Assembly (NCBI GenBank): GCA_021730635.1
Contig: JAJNNC010000006.1
Span: 1-64,000 of the forward strand
DNA from: Catalimonadaceae bacterium JC749
Lineage (GTDB): Bacteria; Bacteroidota; Bacteroidia; Cytophagales; Cyclobacteriaceae
Direction of reading: 5' to 3'
DNA: 64,000 nt
Part shown: one piece after another, positions 55,236-63,012 of the stretch
Layout of the letters: the number at the start of each line of letters is the position of its first letter
How positions within the stretch are numbered: position 1 is the stretch's first letter
The notes under the pieces: generated by a model
Databases searched by the model: none
What the model saw: the letters and a program-made list of their open reading frames with translations, nothing else
Told to the model about the DNA's origin: nothing
Position numbers and translations under genes: made by a program

Positions 55236-56318
55236 TCACTCTACATCCATGACACAACGAAAGCCAGTATGGGACATGCCAGTGTCATAGGCTGTGCCTA
55301 TGCGAGCACTGGGCCGGTAGTTGACACAGTACTCCAGGGCACACAAGTAGGAGCCTCCCTTGGTCACCCGCTGCTGGGCATAAGGGTCCTGAGGATCAAA
55401 ACTCTGGGCTGGTCCTTGTGGATTGCTCACTAACTGTCCTGCCCTTTGCTGGTAAGCCCTGGCATCATACCAGTCAGCCGTCCACTCCCAGACATTGCCT
55501 ATCATGTCATACAAGCCATAGGCATTGGCCGGAAAACTCTGCACTGGTGCTGTGCCTGTAAAACCATCTTCTGCCACATTGCGGTTGGGAAACTGACCCT
55601 GAAAGGTGTTGGCCATGAACTTGCCCTGGGGACGGAACTCATCCCCCCAGGCATAACGCTGCTGCTGGCCTGCTTTGGCAGCAAACTCCCATTCGGCTTC
55701 CGTCGGCAGGCGTTTGCCGGCCCACTGACAATAAGCCAGGGCATCCTCATAAGCGATGTGCACCACGGGATGCTGCAGGCGGCCTTGCAGATCACTGCCA
55801 GGCCCTTCGGGATGTTGCCAGTTAGCCCCAGGCATCCAACGCCACCACTGGCTGTAATCATAGCTAGCTACTGGTTGGCTGGGAGGGGAAAAGACCAGGG
55901 CACCTGCCACGAGCTGATCCTCAGCAGGCTTGGGCGTGCCGGCAGGCAGTTGTTTTTGCATTTCTTGCCAGTCAGGTTTTCTTTCTGCCAGGGTCAGATA
56001 GCCGGTAGCCTGGACAAAGGCTTTAAATTGGGCATTGGTCACCTCGGTGGCATCCATGAAGAAGGCCTTGACTTTGACGGCATGGGCGGGTTGCTCCTGG
56101 GGATAGGCCTGCTGCTCATTGGTGCCCATCAAAAAGCTGCCTCCTGGCACCCATACCATGCCTTCCGGCACAGAGGCCGGGGCTTTGGTTGTCCCCAAGG
56201 CTGCTTGTCCTGCTGAGGATGCCTCTTCAGCAGACCGCTGGCAGGCTACCCCCCACCCCATCAGACACAAAAATAAAAATACATTTTGAAGGATTGTTCT
56301 GTCGTTTCTTCCAAGCAT
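55236..56318 (-). CDS. Formylglycine-generating-enzyme (SUMF1)-like lipoprotein
   Basis: This 360-residue lipoprotein (GVAC, Cys26) has the FGE-sulfatase domain from about 52 to 357 (GMVWVPGGSFLMGTNEQQ, DATEVTNAQFKAFV, RLPTEAEWEFAAKAG, DMIGNVWEWTADWYD). Many homologues lack the active-site cysteines, but here GSYLCALEYCVNYRPSAR keeps Cys326 and Cys331 with the spacing of the copper-binding pair of true formylglycine-generating enzymes. FGE converts a sulfatase Cys to formylglycine. No sulfatase gene is in the window. An exported form would act on a sulfatase after or during export, or have another target. Confidence 0.88.
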   Translation of the reverse strand: MLGRNDRTILQNVFLFLCLMGWGVACQRSAEEASSAGQAALGTTKAPASVPEGMVWVPGGSFLMGTNEQQAYPQEQPAHAVKVKAFFMDATEVTNAQFKAFVQATGYLTLAERKPDWQEMQKQLPAGTPKPAEDQLVAGALVFSPPSQPVASYDYSQWWRWMPGANWQHPEGPGSDLQGRLQHPVVHIAYEDALAYCQWAGKRLPTEAEWEFAAKAGQQQRYAWGDEFRPQGKFMANTFQGQFPNRNVAEDGFTGTAPVQSFPANAYGLYDMIGNVWEWTADWYDARAYQQRAGQLVSNPQGPAQSFDPQDPYAQQRVTKGGSYLCALEYCVNYRPSARIGTAYDTGMSHTGFRCVMDVE

Positions 56319-56347
56319 TATTGTTTATGTTTTATCATTACCCTGAT

Positions 56348-56355
56348 CAAAGGTA
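56348..56355 (-). promoter_or_regulatory. -7 element upstream of the SUMF1-like gene
   Basis: On the minus strand TACCTTTG matches TAnnTTTG exactly, 30 bp before the ATG at 56318. No TTG at the standard 19-21 bp distance was found. Confidence 0.35.
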
Positions 56356-56524
56356 CATTCACGATCAACGCCAAAAGTTAGTCAAACACTTAGAGACATC
56401 CAAGTTTAACCAACTCATGACGATTTCAGCATGACTGCCCCGTCTGAAGTGCAGCTTTTACTCGCCTCTTCGAAAAGATGAGTCTAAAACAAAAGCTATG
56501 TTCTGCAATGCTAAGTTTTATGTA

Positions 56525-57454
56525 TTATCCGTCTTTTAACTGATAGGTGCCCAACACACCCCGATGGTCAGAACCTTCTGTGGGCAAGGCCCGGAAGCTG
56601 ATGCACTCCAACTCCGGCGAATGAAATATATAATCGATGGGTATACCTCCTGACCGTAATATGGCAGGGTACGTGGAAGTAAAGCCCTTCCGGCTGTCGA
56701 GAAGCTGAGCCTTTTCTTTCAGCGCAATGATCTGATGGTTCCAGGGAACAATGTTATAGTCGCCAATGGCCAATACGGGGCCTTCTACAGATCGCAGATA
56801 AACACCTATCTGCCGGATATGCTGATTTCTGAGAAAATGCCGCTCTTCATTGATCGGTGAAAGCGTATGCGAAGCCAGAAAATGTATTTCCCGGTTTCCA
56901 ACGGTCACATCCCCCGCAATATTCGGAATGCCGTACCAGTAATATACCTGCATATTGTTTAAAGGATACGAGGAGAAAACTGCCAGCCCTCTGGTAGATT
57001 GATCATAGGCTACTATTTTGTAATAGGGGAAATCCTTGCTGAGCCCATTTTTTAATTGCTTTGCCCAGGCCGTATCCACTTCCTGAAAGGAAAGCAGATG
57101 GGCTTTCGAATTCAGTGCCTTTTGGATGGTAAGCTCGTACTTTTTATTAGATCGCAACACATTGAAATGCGCTACTTTGAAAGGCTCCTCTTCAATGGTG
57201 AATTCCCGGGTAGTTTGATTCATGAGATAAGGATAGAAAAACAGCAGAAGCAACAGCAAACTGCCCAGAGAGGCCAGGGTGAGCCAACCCTTTTTCAATA
57301 ACAAAAAGAGCAGACTCAGTGCGCCATATCCTATCATAGCATGCAAAGCAAAAGACTGCAAGACATCCAGATAGAAATTGGGGGTAGGCAGTATGAACAA
57401 TAAAGCAGACAATAGCAGTAATATAACTGGCATTATATTGACGATAAACTTCAT
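56525..57454 (-). CDS. Membrane-anchored endonuclease/exonuclease/phosphatase-family protein
   Basis: This 309-residue protein has three N-terminal TM helices (about 5-25, 35-55, 60-80) and an EEP domain (about 95-305). The active-site motifs are AHFNVLRSN, LLSFQEVDT (metal-binding Glu), ASHTLSP, AIGDYNIVPWN (GDFN variant) and SDHRGV. The active site faces the periplasm by topology. Similar proteins may be nucleases, phosphodiesterases or lipid phosphatases. A winged-helix operator copy lies about 210 bp upstream. Confidence 0.88.
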   Translation of the reverse strand: MKFIVNIMPVILLLLSALLFILPTPNFYLDVLQSFALHAMIGYGALSLLFLLLKKGWLTLASLGSLLLLLLFFYPYLMNQTTREFTIEEEPFKVAHFNVLRSNKKYELTIQKALNSKAHLLSFQEVDTAWAKQLKNGLSKDFPYYKIVAYDQSTRGLAVFSSYPLNNMQVYYWYGIPNIAGDVTVGNREIHFLASHTLSPINEERHFLRNQHIRQIGVYLRSVEGPVLAIGDYNIVPWNHQIIALKEKAQLLDSRKGFTSTYPAILRSGGIPIDYIFHSPELECISFRALPTEGSDHRGVLGTYQLKDG

Positions 57455-57663
57455 TTTGATATTGATTAGTGATTAAAGAGGAAAACGACAAATAGCCGGA
57501 TGATGCAGGTGTGTTGCCATTCTCATGCACCGGCAGAAAGCAGGTTACTCCCCACCATCTACGGGGTATGGCCCGGTGGAAAAAGTTTTGGCTGTACAAT
57601 CAGTAACCTTATCCATTTTTTCTTTTTCATGAACTTTAATTTTAAACTATAACTGTAAAAAGT

Positions 57664-57680
57664 ACTTTGTATTTCAAAGC
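57664..57680. promoter_or_regulatory. Second copy of the winged-helix regulator's inverted repeat
   Basis: ACTTTGTATTTCAAAGC matches the reverse complement of the site at 58617-58633 in 16 of 17 positions. It lies between the regulator stop and the EEP start and may extend control to the EEP gene. Confidence 0.55.
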
Positions 57681-57696
57681 AAACCAAGAAAATTTT

Positions 57697-58005
57697 TTAC
57701 GACTGTTGATTGCTTTCTTTAATGAGCCTTTCCAGAGCGTTCAGATGCTCATGAAAAGCTTTCATACCCTGGGGGGTGGCCGCATACTGCGTATTGGGCT
57801 TTCTGGCAATAAATTGTTTTTTGACAGATATATAGTCCACTTTTTCCAGCGCTTTCAGATGGCTGGCCAGGTTACCGTCTGTCACCCCCAACAGATCTTT
57901 CAGCGCATTGAAATCCAGCATGTCATTGACCATCAGGGCTGACATGATTCCCAAACGTATTTTGTTCTCAAAAGCTTTATCCAGATGATGTAACAGATGT
58001 TTCAC
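57697..58005 (-). CDS. Winged-helix transcriptional regulator (HTH_34 type)
   Basis: This 102-residue single-domain protein has an N-terminal helix (HLLHHLDKAFENKIRLGIMS), the HTH (LDFNALKDLLGVTDGNLASHLKALEK) and the wing (KQFIARKPNTQYAATPQGMK). This is the small ArsR/MarR-like winged-helix group (PF13601) common in Bacteroidota, usually paired with a membrane protein. It overlaps the preceding membrane-protein gene by 4 bp (ATGA), giving coupled translation. No ligand-binding domain is present. Confidence 0.9.
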   Translation of the reverse strand: MKHLLHHLDKAFENKIRLGIMSALMVNDMLDFNALKDLLGVTDGNLASHLKALEKVDYISVKKQFIARKPNTQYAATPQGMKAFHEHLNALERLIKESNQQS

Positions 58006-58607
58006 CGCTCGTATTTATAGTACATAATGGTGCCATATGCAATATGAAGTACGCCAAACCCCAAGGTCCACCACAGCAATCCTTTCGACATGACGATAGC
58101 CGCTACCAATCCCAGAATGATTTCCGCGATTCCCAGATACCGTATATCTGTTAAGGTATATTTGCTGGCATTGATCAGAGACAGTCCGTAAAATATCAAC
58201 ATACCCGGGGCAAGGATACTTACATATCCGTGGAACAATAAAATTAGCAGAAACAAACCACCCGCTCCCAGGGGAAACAACAGGTTGATCAGCAATCGTC
58301 GGGCTGTAGCATCCCACACTTTCAATCCCTGCTGGTGTGCCCGTCGGGTTGTCAGCAATATCCCTGTCCCAAAGGCAAGCAGGAATACAAGGCTGGCATC
58401 TATCAATAAATACCGGATTGTTGTGGTCTGGTCTTTGATTGGCCCACTATGGTATTCACCCAGAATCTGATAGGCCACCAAAGCGCCCAATAGGGCATAC
58501 AGCCCTGCCATGACGCCGGAAAGCCCGCTCAGAGAAATAAACCGGGAAGAACGCTCCATCATAGAACGTATTTCCGAAAGCTCTTTGATATAATCCGTTT
58601 TTTGCAT
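58002..58607 (-). CDS. Multi-helix membrane protein partnered with the winged-helix regulator
   Basis: This 201-residue protein has a short cytoplasmic N-terminus (QKTDYIKELSEIRSMMERSS) and about five or six TM helices (near 22-45, 70-88, 105-128, 128-145, 155-172, 176-195). No domain was recognised. The pairing with the small winged-helix protein recurs in Bacteroidota and suggests the membrane protein signals to or depends on the regulator. Function unknown. Confidence 0.82.
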   Translation of the reverse strand: MQKTDYIKELSEIRSMMERSSRFISLSGLSGVMAGLYALLGALVAYQILGEYHSGPIKDQTTTIRYLLIDASLVFLLAFGTGILLTTRRAHQQGLKVWDATARRLLINLLFPLGAGGLFLLILLFHGYVSILAPGMLIFYGLSLINASKYTLTDIRYLGIAEIILGLVAAIVMSKGLLWWTLGFGVLHIAYGTIMYYKYER

Positions 58608-58616
58608 ATTGAAAGC

Positions 58617-58633
58617 ACTTTGAAATACAAAGT
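58617..58633. promoter_or_regulatory. Perfect 6-5-6 inverted repeat, candidate operator of the winged-helix regulator
   Basis: ACTTTG-AAATA-CAAAGT lies 10 bp upstream of the membrane-protein ATG at 58607. On the minus strand it includes TTACTTTG, one mismatch from a -7 element, so binding would block the operon's promoter. A second copy is at 57664-57680. Confidence 0.65.
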
Positions 58634-58694
58634 AAATGAATTGGCGATAATTTTGAAAGAAAACGTGCTCATTTTTATTAATAAATTAATTTTA

Positions 58695-59354
58695 CTAAGC
58701 TTTTTTTGAAATGGTGGGTATCTCCCGGATATAAGCATTGTTTTCCAGCGTATCTAACAGGAAATTGGCCACGTTACTTCTGCTGATAGTAAGCGTTGGA
58801 GGAGGTTGCCCCTGAAAGCTTACCTGAATTTCCTGATGCTTCAGACTGTTGGTTAAACCAGCGGGTCTGACAATAGTCCATTGCAGGGTTGAAGATTGCA
58901 ATATGGTTTCCTGAACCGCATGGTCCTGGTAAGGATATTGGATATGACTATGCTCAATGAACCACCGGAACCAGCCAGGAATCTCTTTCCTGGAATCGCC
59001 TACTCCCCAGGCCGACACAACAATGAGCCTTGTCAAACCCTCCTGTTGCATACTTTGTACCACATGCCGGATACTAACGGATAAAAAATCTTTGGGAGAA
59101 ATAAGGGGAGCCCAGGGAAAATCGGATTTTCGAGAAAGATTCAGCACACTCAGCACAGCCTCACAACCCTTCATTGCCAGTGGTATATCTTCCAGCCGAT
59201 AGGGTGTGCCCGTAAACAAAGTAAGATCAGCGCCATATCCTTTCATTTTCTCCGGATTCCTTACCAAAGCATGTAGCAGATGACCTCTTCTCAGGGCTTC
59301 TTTTACCAATAGTTTTCCTGTTCGTCCACTTGCTCCCAGTATCAGAATTTTCAT
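58695..59354 (-). CDS. NAD(P)H-binding SDR-like oxidoreductase
   Basis: This 219-residue protein starts with the nucleotide loop ILGASGRTGKLLVKEALRRG and matches the NAD(P)H-binding family PF13460 (NmrA/BVR-B-like): LFTGTPYRLEDIPLAMKGCEAVLSVLN, LIVVSAWGVGDSRKEIPGW. The classic SDR Tyr-Lys pair is absent, as usual in this group. Such proteins are flavin/quinone reductases or redox sensors. Confidence 0.88.
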   Translation of the reverse strand: MKILILGASGRTGKLLVKEALRRGHLLHALVRNPEKMKGYGADLTLFTGTPYRLEDIPLAMKGCEAVLSVLNLSRKSDFPWAPLISPKDFLSVSIRHVVQSMQQEGLTRLIVVSAWGVGDSRKEIPGWFRWFIEHSHIQYPYQDHAVQETILQSSTLQWTIVRPAGLTNSLKHQEIQVSFQGQPPPTLTISRSNVANFLLDTLENNAYIREIPTISKKA

Positions 59355-59741
59355 GCTCTATAGGTAGATAAATAAGATACTCCTAACTCCGAGCCAATAT
59401 TTATGAACAGACAGCATCCATTTGGCTTGTGATAGCTTGTCAGAAACTCACTTGTCGCAGAGATACCTGTTGAAGTATACACAAAATTTTATTTTATATA
59501 TATTGTTCCTGGCCATCATAATTATTATACAACAAATTTCTCTAAGCTTTCTCAAACGCCAAAGAACGATTTTCATGGGCAAAAGTGTGAACTCCTACAA
59601 AATCCATATGAGTTTTGGCAAAATACTTTTCTTTGGTTCAGAAAGCTTTCAAAAATCAGTTTGTAAGATAGCAGGGGTTAATGTACGCTAAATTGACATC
59701 ACTCTTTCTAGTTTTGTCCATTTCGGTGAAAAAAATATCCA
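59355..59741 (+). other. 387-bp intergenic region with a -7 element for the sensor gene
   Basis: TAGTTTTG at 59709-59716 matches TAnnTTTG exactly, 25 bp before the sensor ATG; a TTGACA at 59693 is too close to be a standard -33. A plus-strand frame of 89 codons at 59422-59691 is A/T-rich, contains one hydrophobic stretch and has no recognisable domain; it is not called. Confidence 0.4.
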
Positions 59742-61526
59742 ATGAAATTAGAAAGTAAAATAACACTGGTGACTTGTGGCTTGTTGCTGGCCGTCGCTTT
59801 ATTGGTAGGTTCTACCTCCATCTATACCATACACCATCAGGGACAGAGAGAAATTAATAGTTTGCGGGTCACTGAATTTGAAAAGATAAAATCCCATCTG
59901 AAAGATATTGTAGAAGTAGCCTTTGGTTTGGCAGAAAGTTACCACGGACTTTCTCAGGACGATCAGTATGTGTTGGAAACCATCCTGAAAAAGAAATTGG
60001 CAGACACCACCCTGGCAGCGCTCAGTGAGGACGAGCTTCTCTCAGCCTACGGAGAGGAAGCAAGGCAGATGATACTAGAGGAGGGTTTAACGATGCTGTC
60101 GCAACTGCGCTTTGAGGAAGGCAACGGATACTTCTGGGTCACTGACAATACAATGCCCTACCCTACCATGTTGATGCATGCGGCCAAACCTGACCTGGCA
60201 GGAAAGGTGATGAAGGGAAAGCAATACCATGTGGAAAAATATAAAGGCATCAATATCTATCAAGCCCGTGCTCAGACATGCAATGCCAAGGGAGAAGCCT
60301 TTATTGAGTATGTCATTGAAAAACCGGAAACTGGTGAGGTAGAAGAAAAAATTTCATACTCGCATTTATATAAACCGTTAGGGTGGGTCATCTCTTCCGG
60401 GGTATACACCGATAAGGTAACGAAAATGGTGGCACAGAAAGAAGAGGAGATCAACCAGCTCACTCTTCAGTTGCTCCTTTATATGGCAATCTTTACGGGT
60501 ATACTGTGTATCATTGGCTTCATAGTGACCTATCGTTTCAGCAACAATCTCACCCAGGCTATCACGCACGTGAAAGACCGGCTAAAGAGTCTGGCACTAG
60601 GCCACAAAGTAGCACTGATCACACATCACCGAAAAGATGAGATTGGTGAAATGACCCAATCCCTGAATAGCCTGGTACTTGGTTTTGATACTTATATTGC
60701 TTTTGCAAAAGAAATTGGTCAGGGTAATCTGAACTATCCTTTTGAGCCTTTGAGTGAAGAAGATATTCTGGGAAATGAGTTGCTGCAAATGCGTACCAAC
60801 CTGCAAAAAACCACGGAAGAAGATCGCAAAAGAAACTGGAGTACGGAAGGGATGGCTATGTTTGGCGATATTCTGCGTAAGCATCAGGGAACCATACAAT
60901 CCCTTTGTGACGAGGTGTTGAAAACCCTGGCCCATTACCTGAACATTAACCAGGGTGCTATTTATATTACAGAAGAGTCAGAAGAGCAGGTACAACTCAA
61001 ACTGATCTCAATCTATGCCTATCAACGCAAAAAACACATGGAACAGGTCATCTCCGTAGGTGAAGGACTGGTTGGACAATGCTACCTGGAAAAAGAAACC
61101 ACTCTGATGTATGAAATTCCTGAAAGCTATGTCAAAATAACTTCCGGATTGGGAAAAGCGACCCCTACCAATATCGCCCTGATTCCTATGAAATACAATG
61201 ATGCTATCTGCGGCGTGCTGGAAATGGCTTCTTTCCGCCAATGGGAACCTCATGAACTGGAGTTTGTAGAAAAACTGTGTGAAAGCATGGGGGCTACGGT
61301 CAGTGCTGTCAAGGTCAATGAAACAACACGCTATTTGCTGGAACAGGCACAACAGATGACAGAGGAACTAAAAGCACAGGAAGAAGAACTCAGACAGAAC
61401 CAGGAGGAGATGCAGGCTTCCCAGGAAGAAATGATCAGAAATCAGAAGGAGCTGGAAGAGCAGAATGAAGCCCTGCGCCAGGAGCTGATCTCTTTACAAT
61501 CCACTACCGGACATGCCAACGGTTAA
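59742..61526 (+). CDS. Cache-HAMP-GAF sensor protein without an output domain
   Basis: This 594-residue protein has TM1 (about 8-30), a periplasmic sCache_2 domain (about 35-225, FEEGNGYFWVTDNTMPYPTM, HAAKPDLAGKVM, YKPLGWVISSGVYTDKV), TM2 (about 242-262), a HAMP domain (about 265-320), a second HAMP-like helix (to 370), a GAF domain (about 380-530) and a long coiled coil (about 535-590, rich in EELRQNQEEMQASQEEM). No histidine kinase, GGDEF, MCP or phosphatase domain follows the coiled coil. In Cytophagales, related proteins precede a kinase gene or carry it fused. It probably senses a small organic acid or amino acid and works through a partner. Confidence 0.85.
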   Translation: MKLESKITLVTCGLLLAVALLVGSTSIYTIHHQGQREINSLRVTEFEKIKSHLKDIVEVAFGLAESYHGLSQDDQYVLETILKKKLADTTLAALSEDELLSAYGEEARQMILEEGLTMLSQLRFEEGNGYFWVTDNTMPYPTMLMHAAKPDLAGKVMKGKQYHVEKYKGINIYQARAQTCNAKGEAFIEYVIEKPETGEVEEKISYSHLYKPLGWVISSGVYTDKVTKMVAQKEEEINQLTLQLLLYMAIFTGILCIIGFIVTYRFSNNLTQAITHVKDRLKSLALGHKVALITHHRKDEIGEMTQSLNSLVLGFDTYIAFAKEIGQGNLNYPFEPLSEEDILGNELLQMRTNLQKTTEEDRKRNWSTEGMAMFGDILRKHQGTIQSLCDEVLKTLAHYLNINQGAIYITEESEEQVQLKLISIYAYQRKKHMEQVISVGEGLVGQCYLEKETTLMYEIPESYVKITSGLGKATPTNIALIPMKYNDAICGVLEMASFRQWEPHELEFVEKLCESMGATVSAVKVNETTRYLLEQAQQMTEELKAQEEELRQNQEEMQASQEEMIRNQKELEEQNEALRQELISLQSTTGHANG

Positions 61527-61536
61527 AGCTATATTG

Positions 61537-62817
61537 ATGAAAAATAAAATGTGTTGCCTGACAGGCCTCTTTCTTATGCTGTTAATCCCAGTGGCCAGGG
61601 CTCAGTTTGAGTTTAGTGGAGAGATCAGGCCCCGATCCGAATTCAGAAACGGCTTCTTCACCCTCCCCGGAACCAACAGCCAACCTGCTTTTTTCACTTC
61701 GCAGCGCACCCGGGTTGATCTTTCCTATACACAGAAAAACCGTTTCAGCACTTTTATCTCTTTACAGGATGTCAGGGTATGGGGCGATCAGGATCAACTG
61801 GCGGATGAACCCAGCCTGGGTGTTTTTCAGGCCTGGGCCAAGATTAAAATAGCCAGTCACTTACATGTAAAAGCAGGCCGACAAGAACTTTTTTATGATG
61901 ATGGCTATATACTGGGCACCCTGAACTGGCGGCAAACGGGCCGTAGCCATGATGCTGCTGTGTTTCAATGGAAAGACTCTACTTTTCAGGCACACCTGGG
62001 ACTGGCCTATAACCAGTCAGGAGCAAGAAACTATGGCACATTTTATCAGGGTGATTATTATAAGGCCTTACAGATTCTCTGGCTTAAAAAAGAATGGCAA
62101 AGTCTTTCCCTTTCTTTTCTGGGAGTCAACCGGGGTATGCAAATGGGAGACACTACCCTTCATTTTACACAAACCCTGGGACCTACCCTTCAATACAGAA
62201 AAGGTCGATACACCCTGAAAGGTATCTTTTATTACCAAACAGGAAAAGACCTGACAGATAAACAGGTACAAGCCTATTTCTGGTCAGCTTCTCTGGGTTT
62301 TGTGACTTCCCCCCGTTGGTCATGGTGGGTGGGAACCGACGTGCTGTCGGGGACTTCCCTACAGGATTTCTCCAACCCCTCCTATACCAAAAATCATACT
62401 TTTGATATACTGTACGGATTCCGCCACCGCCATTTCGGACATATGGATTACTTTTACCTGAATTTCACCCCGCCAGCCGGTTTGCAGGATTGGATGGTCA
62501 AAACGAAATACCAACCCCGAAAGAACCTGCAACTGAACGCAGATCTGCACTCCTTTTCCAGCCAGGCGTCTCTGCTGGACGCTGATCGTCCGGATGCAAA
62601 AATCAACAGGCATCTGGGGGTGGAAACGGATTTTTACTTTTCTTATACGCCTTACCAGGCTGTGACCTATACCGGTGGTTATTCCCAGATGTTTGCCAGC
62701 CCCTCGATGGAATTGGTAAAAGGGAGTGGCAACCGCAAGGCCCTGGCCTGCTGGGTGTGGGTGAGCGTTACCCTGAAGCCTACCTTTTATGCGAGTGACA
62801 CAGATTCAGAACCCTGA
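61537..62817 (+). CDS. Alginate-export-like outer membrane beta-barrel protein
   Basis: The ATG at 61537 (11 bp after the sensor's stop) gives 426 residues with signal peptide MKNKMCCLTGLFLMLLIPVA...RA. The rest is a porin-type barrel of about 18 strands with alternating aromatic residues; it matches the alginate_exp family (PF13372): FSGEIRPRSEFRNGF, RQELFYDDGYILGTLNWRQT, YFYLNFTPPAGLQDW. Family members are passive outer-membrane channels for anionic polysaccharides or small molecules. It is close enough to be in the sensor operon. Confidence 0.88.
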   Translation: MKNKMCCLTGLFLMLLIPVARAQFEFSGEIRPRSEFRNGFFTLPGTNSQPAFFTSQRTRVDLSYTQKNRFSTFISLQDVRVWGDQDQLADEPSLGVFQAWAKIKIASHLHVKAGRQELFYDDGYILGTLNWRQTGRSHDAAVFQWKDSTFQAHLGLAYNQSGARNYGTFYQGDYYKALQILWLKKEWQSLSLSFLGVNRGMQMGDTTLHFTQTLGPTLQYRKGRYTLKGIFYYQTGKDLTDKQVQAYFWSASLGFVTSPRWSWWVGTDVLSGTSLQDFSNPSYTKNHTFDILYGFRHRHFGHMDYFYLNFTPPAGLQDWMVKTKYQPRKNLQLNADLHSFSSQASLLDADRPDAKINRHLGVETDFYFSYTPYQAVTYTGGYSQMFASPSMELVKGSGNRKALACWVWVSVTLKPTFYASDTDSEP

Positions 62818-63012
62818 TAAATGATTGCTTATCGATAATCCTTTGATCATGCACACCATGCTATCCAGGAAGGTCACCGGGATTTTTAGAAGAAGGTTTA
62901 TTCCGGGAAGAAAACGTCTGACTATTTGCAACAATTAGAAGCTTTATAAGAGGTTTTGTTGTGTCAGGAAAAGTACGAAAACAGGCATCTTCCTGGCTAA
63001 ACAGAAATGCTG

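Noticed and set aside
59422-59691. 89-codon plus-strand frame with one hydrophobic stretch
   Set aside because: A/T-rich intergenic composition and no homology visible; the hydrophobic run is mostly Ile from poly-AT sequence.
62818-63012. Gene between the porin and the antiporter
   Set aside because: 195 bases between convergent stops; no frame of useful length and no clear terminator stem.
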